From: Sinorhizobium fredii NGR234 | Lineage (GTDB): Bacteria; Pseudomonadota; Alphaproteobacteria; Rhizobiales; Rhizobiaceae | Direction of reading: 5' to 3' | Assembly (NCBI RefSeq): GCF_000018545.1 | Contig: NC_012587.1 | Coordinates: forward strand, 3,314,001 to 3,378,000 | DNA: 64,000 nucleotides | In this document: piece after piece, positions 57,632 to 64,000 of the stretch | Position numbering within the stretch: position 1 is the first letter of the stretch | Layout: each line of letters opens with the position of its first letter | Position numbers and translations under genes: made by a program | The notes under the pieces: generated by a model | Told to the model about the DNA's origin: nothing | Database searches by the model: none | The model's input: the letters and a program-made list of their open reading frames with translations, nothing else

Positions 57632-58342
57632 TCAAAGGAGGCCCAACAGGCGATCCTCGTCGGGCGCCGCTGCAACGTCGGCAGCAGCGCTGGTGGGCAG
57701 CACATCTTGGACGGACGCACTCAGGCAAAGGTAACGTGCGGAAAAGCCGGCGCAATCAAGGCCGCTTTCGCCGATGAGCGCGACGAGGCGCCGAGCCGTC
57801 TCGCGCGAATACAGCAGCACCGCGTCGAACGGGACGGACTGCACAAGGGCGGGCAGCGTTTCCGGCGCGTGGTCGATCGCGCCCATCCGGTAGCATTCGA
57901 CGGTGACGTGATCTATCCCCCGCTCACGCAGCGCATGCTCGAAACCATCGGCGCGCGGCAAGCCGGCGAAATAGAGCAGCGATCCGGTCTCCGGCTCGAG
58001 GAAGCCCGCAACCGTCTCCGCCAGCGCTTCGCCCGTTCCGGCCCCGACCCGGATGTCCCTGAAGCCGAGATCGGCGGCGACGCGCGCCGTCGCGGCGCCG
58101 ACGGCGAAAAACGGTGTCGCCAGATGCGCCTGAAGATCGGGACCGAGCCCGGCCAGAACACGGACGGCCTCGGCACTGGTCACGGCAATGGCGTCATGCG
58201 GCCGCGCGAAGCCGGCGCGCACCGCGGCGACGAAATGCTGCGCCTGCATCAGCGGCAGGACGATCGCCGTATGTCCCATCGCCTCAAGCTTCCGCGCCGT
58301 TCTTTCGGCTGCGGGTCGCGGTCGGGTGACGAGGACGCGCAT
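57632..58342 (-). CDS. hemD: uroporphyrinogen-III synthase
   Basis: The protein has 236 residues. The family is weakly conserved; supporting patterns are VLVTRPRPAAERTA at the start, DAIAVTSAEAVRVL, FAVGAATARVAADLG and VLLYSRETARRL. It closes and inverts ring D of hydroxymethylbilane. It begins three bases after the hemC stop, and the pair is certainly co-transcribed. The mitofilin-like gene follows after 160 bases. No sign of a hemX or sirohaem fusion. Confidence 0.9.
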   Translation of the reverse strand: MRVLVTRPRPAAERTARKLEAMGHTAIVLPLMQAQHFVAAVRAGFARPHDAIAVTSAEAVRVLAGLGPDLQAHLATPFFAVGAATARVAADLGFRDIRVGAGTGEALAETVAGFLEPETGSLLYFAGLPRADGFEHALRERGIDHVTVECYRMGAIDHAPETLPALVQSVPFDAVLLYSRETARRLVALIGESGLDCAGFSARYLCLSASVQDVLPTSAAADVAAAPDEDRLLGLL

Positions 58343-58345
58343 CGC

Positions 58346-59275
58346 TCAGGTCCAGCTCGAAAAGAACCCCGGCCCCGCCTTGTCGCGGATCTGTTCGCCG
58401 GCCTTGCGCCCAAGTTCGGTCGCATCCTGGGCCTTGCCGTCGATCTCGACGCGATGCGAGGTGGCGCCGTCAGGCGTCAGGATCATCCCCGAGAAGCGGA
58501 TATACGTGCCGTCCGATTGGGCGTAGCCGGCAATCGGCGTGCGGCAGGAGCCGTCGAGCGTCGCCAGGAAGCCGCGCTCGCAGGCGACCGCCTCATGGGT
58601 GCGCGGGTCGTCGATGGCGGCAAGCAGCGCGTTGACGCGGTCGTCGCCGTCACGGCTTTCGATGCAGATCGCCCCCTGGGCCGGCGCCGGCGGAAATTCC
58701 TTGGGGTCGAGCAGTTCGGTCGGCACGTCGGTCATGCCCAACCGCTTCAACCCGGCAAAGGCAAGCAGGGTGCCGTCGACCTGGCCCTCGGCGAGCTTGC
58801 GCAGCCGTGTTTCCACCTGGCCGCGATAGGTGATGACGTTGATATCGGGCCTCAGCCGCCGGATCAGCGCCTGGCGCCGCAGCGACGACGAGCCGACGGT
58901 GGCGCCCTCGGGCAGCTCGACCAGCCTCGGTGCTGTGCGGCCGACGAAGGCGTCGCGAATGTCCTCGCGCGGCAGGAAGGCGGAGAGAAACAGGCCGTCG
59001 GGCAGCTTGGTCGGCATGTCCTTCGACGAGTGGACGGCGAAGTCGAGATCGCCAGAGAGGAGCTGCTGCTCGAGTTCCTCGGTGAACAGGCCCTTGCCGC
59101 CGATCTCCGCGAGCGGCCGGTCGGTGATCCGGTCGCCCTTCGTCGACAGCACGACGACCTCGAACATTTCCGGCGGCAGCCCATGGGCGGCGGCCAGCCG
59201 GTCGCGCGTCTCATGGGTCTGGGCGAGCGCCAGCGGGCTGCCGCGGGTGCCGATGCGGAAAGGTTTTGTTTGCAT
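58346..59275 (-). CDS. hemC: porphobilinogen deaminase (hydroxymethylbilane synthase)
   Basis: The protein has 309 residues. [29 protein letters not shown] and SSSLRRQAL are family blocks. The cysteine that holds the dipyrromethane cofactor is in [12 protein letters not shown] (about residue 246). It joins four porphobilinogen units. The start at 59275 (MQTKPFRIG) is supported by the conserved RIGTRGS; the ATG at 59344 lies in a palindromic repeat and is rejected. The divergent gene is tsaD. Confidence 0.96.
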   Translation of the reverse strand: MQTKPFRIGTRGSPLALAQTHETRDRLAAAHGLPPEMFEVVVLSTKGDRITDRPLAEIGGKGLFTEELEQQLLSGDLDFAVHSSKDMPTKLPDGLFLSAFLPREDIRDAFVGRTAPRLVELPEGATVGSSSLRRQALIRRLRPDINVITYRGQVETRLRKLAEGQVDGTLLAFAGLKRLGMTDVPTELLDPKEFPPAPAQGAICIESRDGDDRVNALLAAIDDPRTHEAVACERGFLATLDGSCRTPIAGYAQSDGTYIRFSGMILTPDGATSHRVEIDGKAQDATELGRKAGEQIRDKAGPGFFSSWT

Positions 59276-59293
59276 CCTTGACCATCCGTTGTT

Positions 59294-59395
59294 ACTGCAT
59301 GGTCCCTTAAATCGGAATGGGTTTAAGGAAAAACCATGCAGCACTTCAAAGCGTTACAGCGTCCTTTGTACGCCTGAGAGACGCGCGGCGCCGTA
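59294..59395. repeat. two-part palindromic intergenic repeat, copy 2
   Basis: ACTGCATGG...CCATGCAG is followed by CAAAGCGTTACAGCG and ends GCGGCGCCGTA. It lies between hemC and tsaD and may overlap their promoters. Confidence 0.7.
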
Positions 59396-59450
59396 TGAAT
59401 TCCGTGTACCCAGCTTTCCGGGTGTCCGCAATCTTTGAGTATACCACGTC

Positions 59451-60545
59451 ATGTCCCCGCCTTTGCGCATCCTCGGCATTGAGACAAGCTGCGATGAAAC
59501 CGCGGCTTCCGTCGTGCTGCGCGATGAAGAAGGAGCCGGGCGGATCCTCGGCGACGTGGTGCTGAGCCAGCTCGAGGAGCACAGCGCCTATGGCGGCGTC
59601 GTGCCCGAGATCGCCGCGCGCGCCCATGTCGAGGCGCTCGATACGCTGATCGCGGAAGCGCTGCTGCGCGCCGGCGTGACGCTTGAGGAAATCGACGCGA
59701 TCGCTGCGACAAGTGGTCCCGGCCTGATCGGCGGCCTGATCGTCGGGCTGATGACCGGCAAGGCGATCGCCCGGGCGACCGGCAAGCCGCTCTATGCGGT
59801 CAATCACCTCGAAGGCCATGCGCTGACGGCGCGGCTGACCGACGGGCTCTCCTTTCCCTATCTGATGCTGCTCGTCTCGGGCGGCCACACGCAGTTGATC
59901 CTGGTCAAGGGCGTCGGCGATTACGAGCGCTGGGGCACGACGATCGACGACGCGCTCGGCGAGGCCTTCGACAAGACGGCGAAGCTGCTCGGCCTGCCCT
60001 ATCCGGGCGGTCCGGCCGTGGAGCGGGCGGCCCGCACGGGCAATCCCGAACGCTTCGACTTCCCGCGGCCGCTCGTCGGCGATGCGCGGCTCGATTTCTC
60101 CTTCTCCGGGCTGAAGACGGCAGTGCGCCAGGCGGCGCAATCGCTGGAGCCGGTCGAGGAACAGGATATCGCCGACATCTGTGCCTCGTTCCAGCGCGCC
60201 ATCGCGCGGACGCTCAAGGATCGCGTCGGTCGCGGGCTGAAGCGCTTCAAGGCGGACTATGCGTCGGTCGACCAGCCGGCGCTCGTCGTTGCCGGAGGTG
60301 TCGCCGCCAACCAGACGCTGCGGGCGACGCTGCAGGCGCTCTGCGACGCGCACGGCTTCCGCTTCATCGCGCCGCCGCTTGAGCTTTGCACCGACAATGC
60401 GGCGATGATCGCCTGGGCAGGGGCCGAACGCCTGGCAGCAGGCTTGCCGGCGGACGGGCTCGATGTCGCGCCGCGCTCCCGTTGGCCGCTCGACACCCGG
60501 GCACAGGCATTGATCGGCTCCGGCAAGCGCGGCGCCAAGGCATGA
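59451..60545 (+). CDS. tsaD: tRNA N6-threonylcarbamoyladenosine transferase (TsaD)
   Basis: The protein has 364 residues. GIETSCDET starts the ASKHA fold. The Fe-binding histidines are in NHLEGHAL (HxxxH). SGGHTQL and the C-terminal [12 protein letters not shown] complete the signature. With TsaB, TsaC and TsaE it makes t6A at position 37 of tRNAs reading ANN codons, an essential modification. It is divergent from hemC, and gpsA follows after 10 bases. The ATG at 59451 is used. Confidence 0.97.
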   Translation: MSPPLRILGIETSCDETAASVVLRDEEGAGRILGDVVLSQLEEHSAYGGVVPEIAARAHVEALDTLIAEALLRAGVTLEEIDAIAATSGPGLIGGLIVGLMTGKAIARATGKPLYAVNHLEGHALTARLTDGLSFPYLMLLVSGGHTQLILVKGVGDYERWGTTIDDALGEAFDKTAKLLGLPYPGGPAVERAARTGNPERFDFPRPLVGDARLDFSFSGLKTAVRQAAQSLEPVEEQDIADICASFQRAIARTLKDRVGRGLKRFKADYASVDQPALVVAGGVAANQTLRATLQALCDAHGFRFIAPPLELCTDNAAMIAWAGAERLAAGLPADGLDVAPRSRWPLDTRAQALIGSGKRGAKA

Positions 60546-60555
60546 CGGACAGAAG

Positions 60556-61557
60556 ATGAGTGACAATCCAACGATCGCCCCCAAGATCGTCGTCGTCGGT
60601 GCGGGCGCCTTCGGAACGGCGCTCGCGGCGGTGGCGGCGGCAAGCGCCAATGCGAATGTGACGCTGCTGTCGCGACGCGAGGAAGTGGCGGAAGAATGCC
60701 GCCGGACCGGCCGCAACGAAAGAGCCTTGCCGGGCATAGCGCTTCCGGCCGGCCTTGGCTTTTCCTCCGAGGCCGCCGCACTTGCGGGAGCCGATATCGT
60801 GCTTTTCGCCATGCCGTCGCAGGAGCATCGGGCCGCAGCGCAGCAATACGGCACGGCGATCGGCGCCGATGCGACGATCGTCACCTGCGCCAAGGGGATG
60901 GAACAATCGACCGGCCGGCTCCTGACCGAACTGCTCGCGGAGGAACTGCCCGGCCACCGGATCGGCGTCCTCTCGGGACCCGGCTTTGCCGCCGACATCG
61001 CCAAGGGCCTGCCGACCGCGATGGTGGTCGCCGCGCCCGACATGGCCGTAGCGACTGAACTGGCCGAAGCGCTTTCCGGACCGACCTTCCGCCTCTACCC
61101 GTCGACCGACCGCATCGGCGTTCAGCTCGGCGGCGCGCTCAAGAACGTGCTGGCGATCGCCTGCGGCATCGTCGAAGGGGCTGGCCTCGGCGATTCGGCC
61201 CGTGCAGCGCTGATCTCCCGCGGCCTTGCGGAAATGTCGCGTTTTATCGCCGCCAGAGGCGGCGAGGCCGATACGGTGCGCGGCCTGTCGGGGCTCGGCG
61301 ACCTGGTGCTGACGGCGACCAGCCATCAGTCGCGCAACCTGCGCTTCGGCATTGCGCTTGGTAAGAACGGCCGCGCCGACGGGCGCGGCGCCGAGCTTGT
61401 CGAGGGCGCCTTCGCGGCGTCAGTGGCGGCGCGGGTGGCCGGGGATCTCGGCATCGAGATGCCGATCACCGAGGCCGTTGCGGCCATTATCGACGGCAAG
61501 CTCGACGTCCGCACCGCTCTCGAACAGCTGATGTCGCGGCCGATCACCCAGGAATGA
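60556..61557 (+). CDS. gpsA: glycerol-3-phosphate dehydrogenase [NAD(P)+]
   Basis: The protein has 333 residues. The dinucleotide site is [12 protein letters not shown], and the catalytic lysine is in [13 protein letters not shown] (about residue 193). [13 protein letters not shown] is a further family block. It makes sn-glycerol-3-phosphate from dihydroxyacetone phosphate for phospholipids. The ATG at 60556 gives a short extension before the Rossmann fold. It is probably in one transcript with tsaD, the YciI-like gene and the EVE gene. Confidence 0.96.
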   Translation: MSDNPTIAPKIVVVGAGAFGTALAAVAAASANANVTLLSRREEVAEECRRTGRNERALPGIALPAGLGFSSEAAALAGADIVLFAMPSQEHRAAAQQYGTAIGADATIVTCAKGMEQSTGRLLTELLAEELPGHRIGVLSGPGFAADIAKGLPTAMVVAAPDMAVATELAEALSGPTFRLYPSTDRIGVQLGGALKNVLAIACGIVEGAGLGDSARAALISRGLAEMSRFIAARGGEADTVRGLSGLGDLVLTATSHQSRNLRFGIALGKNGRADGRGAELVEGAFAASVAARVAGDLGIEMPITEAVAAIIDGKLDVRTALEQLMSRPITQE

Positions 61558-61591
61558 TCGCCACCCAGCAATAAACTCTTCAGGAGGAACC

Positions 61592-61885
61592 ATGCTCTTC
61601 GCACTCATCTGCACGGACAAGCCGGGCGCCCTGCAGCTCAGGCTCGATACGCGGCCCGACCACCTCGCCTATCTCAACGACCTTAACGTCAAGGGCATCC
61701 TGAAGATTGCCGGCCCCTTTCTCGGTGAAGACGGCAAGCCGACCGGAAGCCTGGTGATCGTCAAGGCCGAAACGATCGACGCCGCGAAGGCGATCGCCGA
61801 AGCCGACCCCTATGCCAAGGCGGGCCTGTTCGCCAATGTCGAGATCAAGGCCTACAACTGGGTCTTCAACAATCCGGAGGCTTGA
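61592..61885 (+). CDS. YciI family protein
   Basis: The protein has 97 residues. It starts LFALICTDKPGALQLR. The family's conserved His and Asp are in RPDHLAYL and ADPYAKAGLF. YciI-like proteins have a dimeric ferredoxin-like fold; one member dehalogenates, most are uncharacterised. The ribosome site AGGAGG lies six bases before the ATG. It follows gpsA by 34 bases and precedes the EVE gene by six, as in many Rhizobiales. Confidence 0.9.
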   Translation: MLFALICTDKPGALQLRLDTRPDHLAYLNDLNVKGILKIAGPFLGEDGKPTGSLVIVKAETIDAAKAIAEADPYAKAGLFANVEIKAYNWVFNNPEA

Positions 61886-61891
61886 GGGGCG

Positions 61892-62323
61892 ATGGCGCAT
61901 TGGCTCTACAAATCCGAACCGAACAAATGGTCCTGGCAGATGCAGAAGGACGCCGGCGAGAAGGGCACCGAATGGACCGGCGTGCGCAATTATCTGGCCC
62001 GCAACAACATGCGGGCGATGAAGATCGGCGACAAGGGCTTCTTCTACCATTCCAACGAAGGGCTGGAGATCGTCGGCATCACCGAGGTCTGTGCGCTTTC
62101 GCATCCGGATTCGACGGCCGAGGGTGACGCCCGCTGGGACTGCGTCGATATCCGCGCCGTAAGGGACATCCCGCGGCCGGTCTCCCTGAAGGAGATCAAG
62201 GAAAACCCCACGCTCGCCAAGATGTCGCTGGTGACCTCGATGCGCCTTTCCGTCCAGCCGGTGACCGAGGACGAGTGGATCGAGGTCTGCCGCATGGGCG
62301 GGCTCGACAATCCGCCGAAGTAG
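61892..62323 (+). CDS. EVE domain protein (PUA-like fold)
   Basis: The protein has 143 residues. HWLYKSEPNKWSW and GVRNYLARNNMRAMKIGDKGFFYHS are the EVE signature. The PUA-like pocket with aromatic residues binds modified bases in several EVE and YTH proteins. The cellular target in bacteria is unsettled. It starts six bases after the YciI-like gene, and a palindromic repeat lies after its stop. The protein is cytoplasmic. Confidence 0.92.
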   Translation: MAHWLYKSEPNKWSWQMQKDAGEKGTEWTGVRNYLARNNMRAMKIGDKGFFYHSNEGLEIVGITEVCALSHPDSTAEGDARWDCVDIRAVRDIPRPVSLKEIKENPTLAKMSLVTSMRLSVQPVTEDEWIEVCRMGGLDNPPK

Positions 62324-62333
62324 TTTGTTTTTC

Positions 62334-62380
62334 CGCGTGATTTATCCGAAAACCGGTTCCCACTTTTCGGATCACGCTTG
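62334..62380. repeat. palindromic intergenic repeat (ATCCGAAAA type)
   Basis: GCGTGAT...ATCCGAAAA is opposed to TTTTCGGATCACGC. This kind of repeat is widespread in Rhizobiales, and it may act as a terminator after the EVE gene. Confidence 0.65.
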
Positions 62381-62391
62381 AGAGTCCCCGT

Positions 62392-63081
62392 TTGAAAACC
62401 GATCCGGAAAGCTTCATCCGCGCCAATACCGGCATTCTCTCGCCGCCGCATGTGCCCGAGATCCGCCTGCACCTCGCGAGCGAAGCGCATGACCTGTGGC
62501 TGAAGACCGAGGAGGAACTGGAGGCGATCGGCCTGCCGCCGCCCTTCTGGGCCTTCGCCTGGGCCGGCGGGCAGGGCCTCGCCCGCTATGTGCTCGATCA
62601 TCCGGATACCGTCCGCGGCCGTTCGGTCGTCGATTTCGCCTCCGGCTCGGGCCTTGTCGCCATTGCCGCCATGCTGGCCGGGGCTGCCGAGGTTCTCGCC
62701 GTCGACATCGACCCCTGGACCGAAACTGCCGTGCGCCTCAATGCGGAACTGAATGGCGTTCCGGTCGGCTTCCTCGGCAGGGACATCATCGGCCACGAGC
62801 GCGCCGCCGACGTCTATCTTGCCGGTGACGTCTTCTACGACAAGGGCTTTGCCGACCTGCTTCAGCCGTGGTTCGACACGCTCCAGCGTGCCGGCGCCGT
62901 GGTCGTCGTCGGCGATCCGGGGCGCGCCTATTGCCCGCGTGACCAGCTGACGGCGCTTGCGACCTATGAGGTGCCGGTGACAAGAGCGCTGGAGGATAGC
63001 GAAGTGAAGCGGACGACCGTCTGGCGGTTCGGCGCGGGTGATGCTGCCAATCAAGGTCCGCCGGCGCGGGTGATCGGTTGA
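62392..63081 (+). CDS. class I SAM-dependent methyltransferase (METTL20/ETFBKMT-like)
   Basis: The protein has 229 residues from TTG at 62392. Motif I is VVDFASGSGLVAIAA, and motif II is VLAVDIDPW. FWAFAWAGGQGLARYVLDHP precedes motif I, a block shared with the METTL20 lysine methyltransferases that modify the electron-transfer flavoprotein beta subunit in mitochondria and in some alphaproteobacteria. That substrate is an inference by family. The upstream GAGAGTCCCCG is a weak ribosome site. Its neighbours do not indicate the substrate. Confidence 0.83.
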   Translation: MKTDPESFIRANTGILSPPHVPEIRLHLASEAHDLWLKTEEELEAIGLPPPFWAFAWAGGQGLARYVLDHPDTVRGRSVVDFASGSGLVAIAAMLAGAAEVLAVDIDPWTETAVRLNAELNGVPVGFLGRDIIGHERAADVYLAGDVFYDKGFADLLQPWFDTLQRAGAVVVVGDPGRAYCPRDQLTALATYEVPVTRALEDSEVKRTTVWRFGAGDAANQGPPARVIG

Positions 63082-63271
63082 GAAAAACCGCGATCGGGGA
63101 TGACAAGCCGCCTCGTTTGGTGTATGTGCCGCCCCGGTTCGGGTAGTTGCCCGTCGACCATCAACAAAGAATGGTGAAACCGCTCCTGCCTGAAAAGGCA
63201 AGGCCCGAAGGAAACCGACGGGCCGGTCGAGAGCGCTCTGGCTGTTTCAGAAGAAAGCAAAGGTTAGACCG

Positions 63272-63802
63272 ATGAACATCATTGAGCAGTTGGAAGCCGA
63301 ACAGGCCGCCAAGATCGCCGCCAAGCGCACCCTCCCCGATTTCTCCGCCGGTGACACCGTCCGCGTCAACGTCCGCGTCGTCGAAGGCAGCCGTACCCGT
63401 GTCCAGGCTTATGAAGGCGTCTGCATCGCCCGTTCCGGCGGCGGCCTCAACGAGAGCTTCACCGTCCGCAAGATCTCCTACGGCGAAGGCGTCGAGCGCG
63501 TATTCCCGGTTTACTCGCCGCTCGTCGAAAGCGTCGAAGTGGTTCGCCGTGGTAAGGTCCGCCGCGCCAAGCTCTACTACCTGCGCGATCGTCGCGGCAA
63601 GTCGGCCCGTATCGTCGAGAACACCGGCACGCGCGCCCGCAAGCTGAACGAAGCCGAGCGCCAGGCCGTTGCCGAAGAGAAGGCGCGCATCGAGGCTGAA
63701 AAGGTTGCAGCCGCCCAGGCGCTCGCCGCCGAGAAGGCAGCCGCCGAGGCCGCCGAAAAGGCAGCAGCCGAAGCAAAGGCAGCGGAAGCCGCCGCGGAAT
63801 AA
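63272..63802 (+). CDS. rplS: 50S ribosomal protein L19
   Basis: The protein has 176 residues. The L19 core is complete: [54 protein letters not shown] and [16 protein letters not shown]. Its last 50 residues form an Ala/Glu/Lys-rich helix absent from the 115-residue E. coli protein but common in Rhizobiales. It contacts 16S rRNA at a subunit bridge. GCAAAGGTTAGACC precedes the ATG. The terminator is directly downstream. Confidence 0.97.
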   Translation: MNIIEQLEAEQAAKIAAKRTLPDFSAGDTVRVNVRVVEGSRTRVQAYEGVCIARSGGGLNESFTVRKISYGEGVERVFPVYSPLVESVEVVRRGKVRRAKLYYLRDRRGKSARIVENTGTRARKLNEAERQAVAEEKARIEAEKVAAAQALAAEKAAAEAAEKAAAEAKAAEAAAE

Positions 63803-63826
63803 GTTTTCAAATCCTCGGATTTACGG

Positions 63827-63856
63827 AAAGGCGGCCTCCTGGCCGCCTTTCTTTTT
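63827..63856 (+). terminator. rho-independent terminator after rplS
   Basis: AAAGGCGGCC-TCCT-GGCCGCCTTT is a perfect hairpin followed by CTTTTTT. Confidence 0.92.
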
Positions 63857-63930
63857 TAGCACTATCTGCTTGTCTTCCCGACGAAATTCGTGACATTTTC
63901 GGTCGCCACAATTTTCGGGAGCTTCTTCCA

Positions 63931-64000
63931 ATGACAATCCGCCGCCACGTGCTCGCGGGCATCGCCGCTGCCCTCGCCGTTCCCTTCGCATTCTCCGCGC
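63931..64000 (+). CDS. start of an exported protein (cut by window end)
   Basis: Only 23 residues are visible. They form a signal peptide: two arginines after MTI, then a hydrophobic core (AGIAAALAVPFAFSA). GGGAGCTTCTTCCA precedes the ATG. The mature protein lies outside the window, so its function, perhaps a periplasmic binding protein, cannot be stated. Confidence 0.6.
   Translation, partial: MTIRRHVLAGIAAALAVPFAFSA

Overview
The window is chromosomal DNA from an alphaproteobacterium of the Rhizobiales, most likely Sinorhizobium (Ensifer) or a close relative. The grounds are high GC, RIME-type palindromic intergenic repeats, a SAM-II riboswitch before metA, an alphaproteobacterial GTTC-N7-GTTC LexA box before imuA-imuB-dnaE2, Irr-box-like sites before a bfd-bfr pair, and typical gene orders (rplU-rpmA-obgE-proB-proA-nadD-rsfS-rlmH-envC-ctpA; hemC-hemD-mitofilin-hemY). 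The genus is inferred; no 16S gene is present.

Layout. 1-1 kb: 3' part of a UbiH-type hydroxylase. 1.1-2.7 kb: an IS110-family element inside a RIME. 2.7-6.1 kb: DUF1737 protein, CitE-like lyase, small membrane protein, leuD, RidA-like protein and MoxR ATPase. 6.3-7.8 kb: an IS50-like (IS4 family) element inside a second RIME. 7.9-11.4 kb: SAM-II riboswitch, metA, a VWA protein overlapping metA, and an aldose epimerase. 11.4-14.3 kb: a large protein joining a trypsin-like protease to a two-HKD phospholipase D region. 14.5-27.3 kb: tRNA-Ser and a long block of ribosome, proline, NAD and cell-envelope genes on one strand. 27.4-31 kb: an IS630-type element split by a tyrosine-integrase plus IS91-type (HUH) module, again in a RIME. 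31-38 kb: bfr/bfd and the SOS mutagenesis cassette. 38-44 kb: small housekeeping genes, tRNA-Gly and an amidase. 44.4-45.9 kb: a second copy of the IS50-like element in another RIME. 46-64 kb: PhoD phosphatase, TypA, pyrophosphatase, YggT/DUF167, an MFS exporter, a heme/mitofilin cluster, tsaD-gpsA, small genes and rplS. The last 70 bases start an exported protein.

Most genes are core metabolism, translation or envelope functions. The variable part is almost entirely mobile DNA in RIMEs: four of seven RIME loci carry an insertion, from three unrelated IS families. The most informative observation is in the IS110 element. Its roughly 310-bp 5' non-coding region contains two guide-arm/hairpin/guide-arm units in the order of the IS621 bridge RNA. 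The first matches the two sides of the RIME target. The second matches the two element ends. Both matches are centred on a CT core. Two further RIMEs in this window carry the same predicted target and are empty at it. The second priority is the protease-phospholipase D fusion protein, which fits no pathway of its neighbours.
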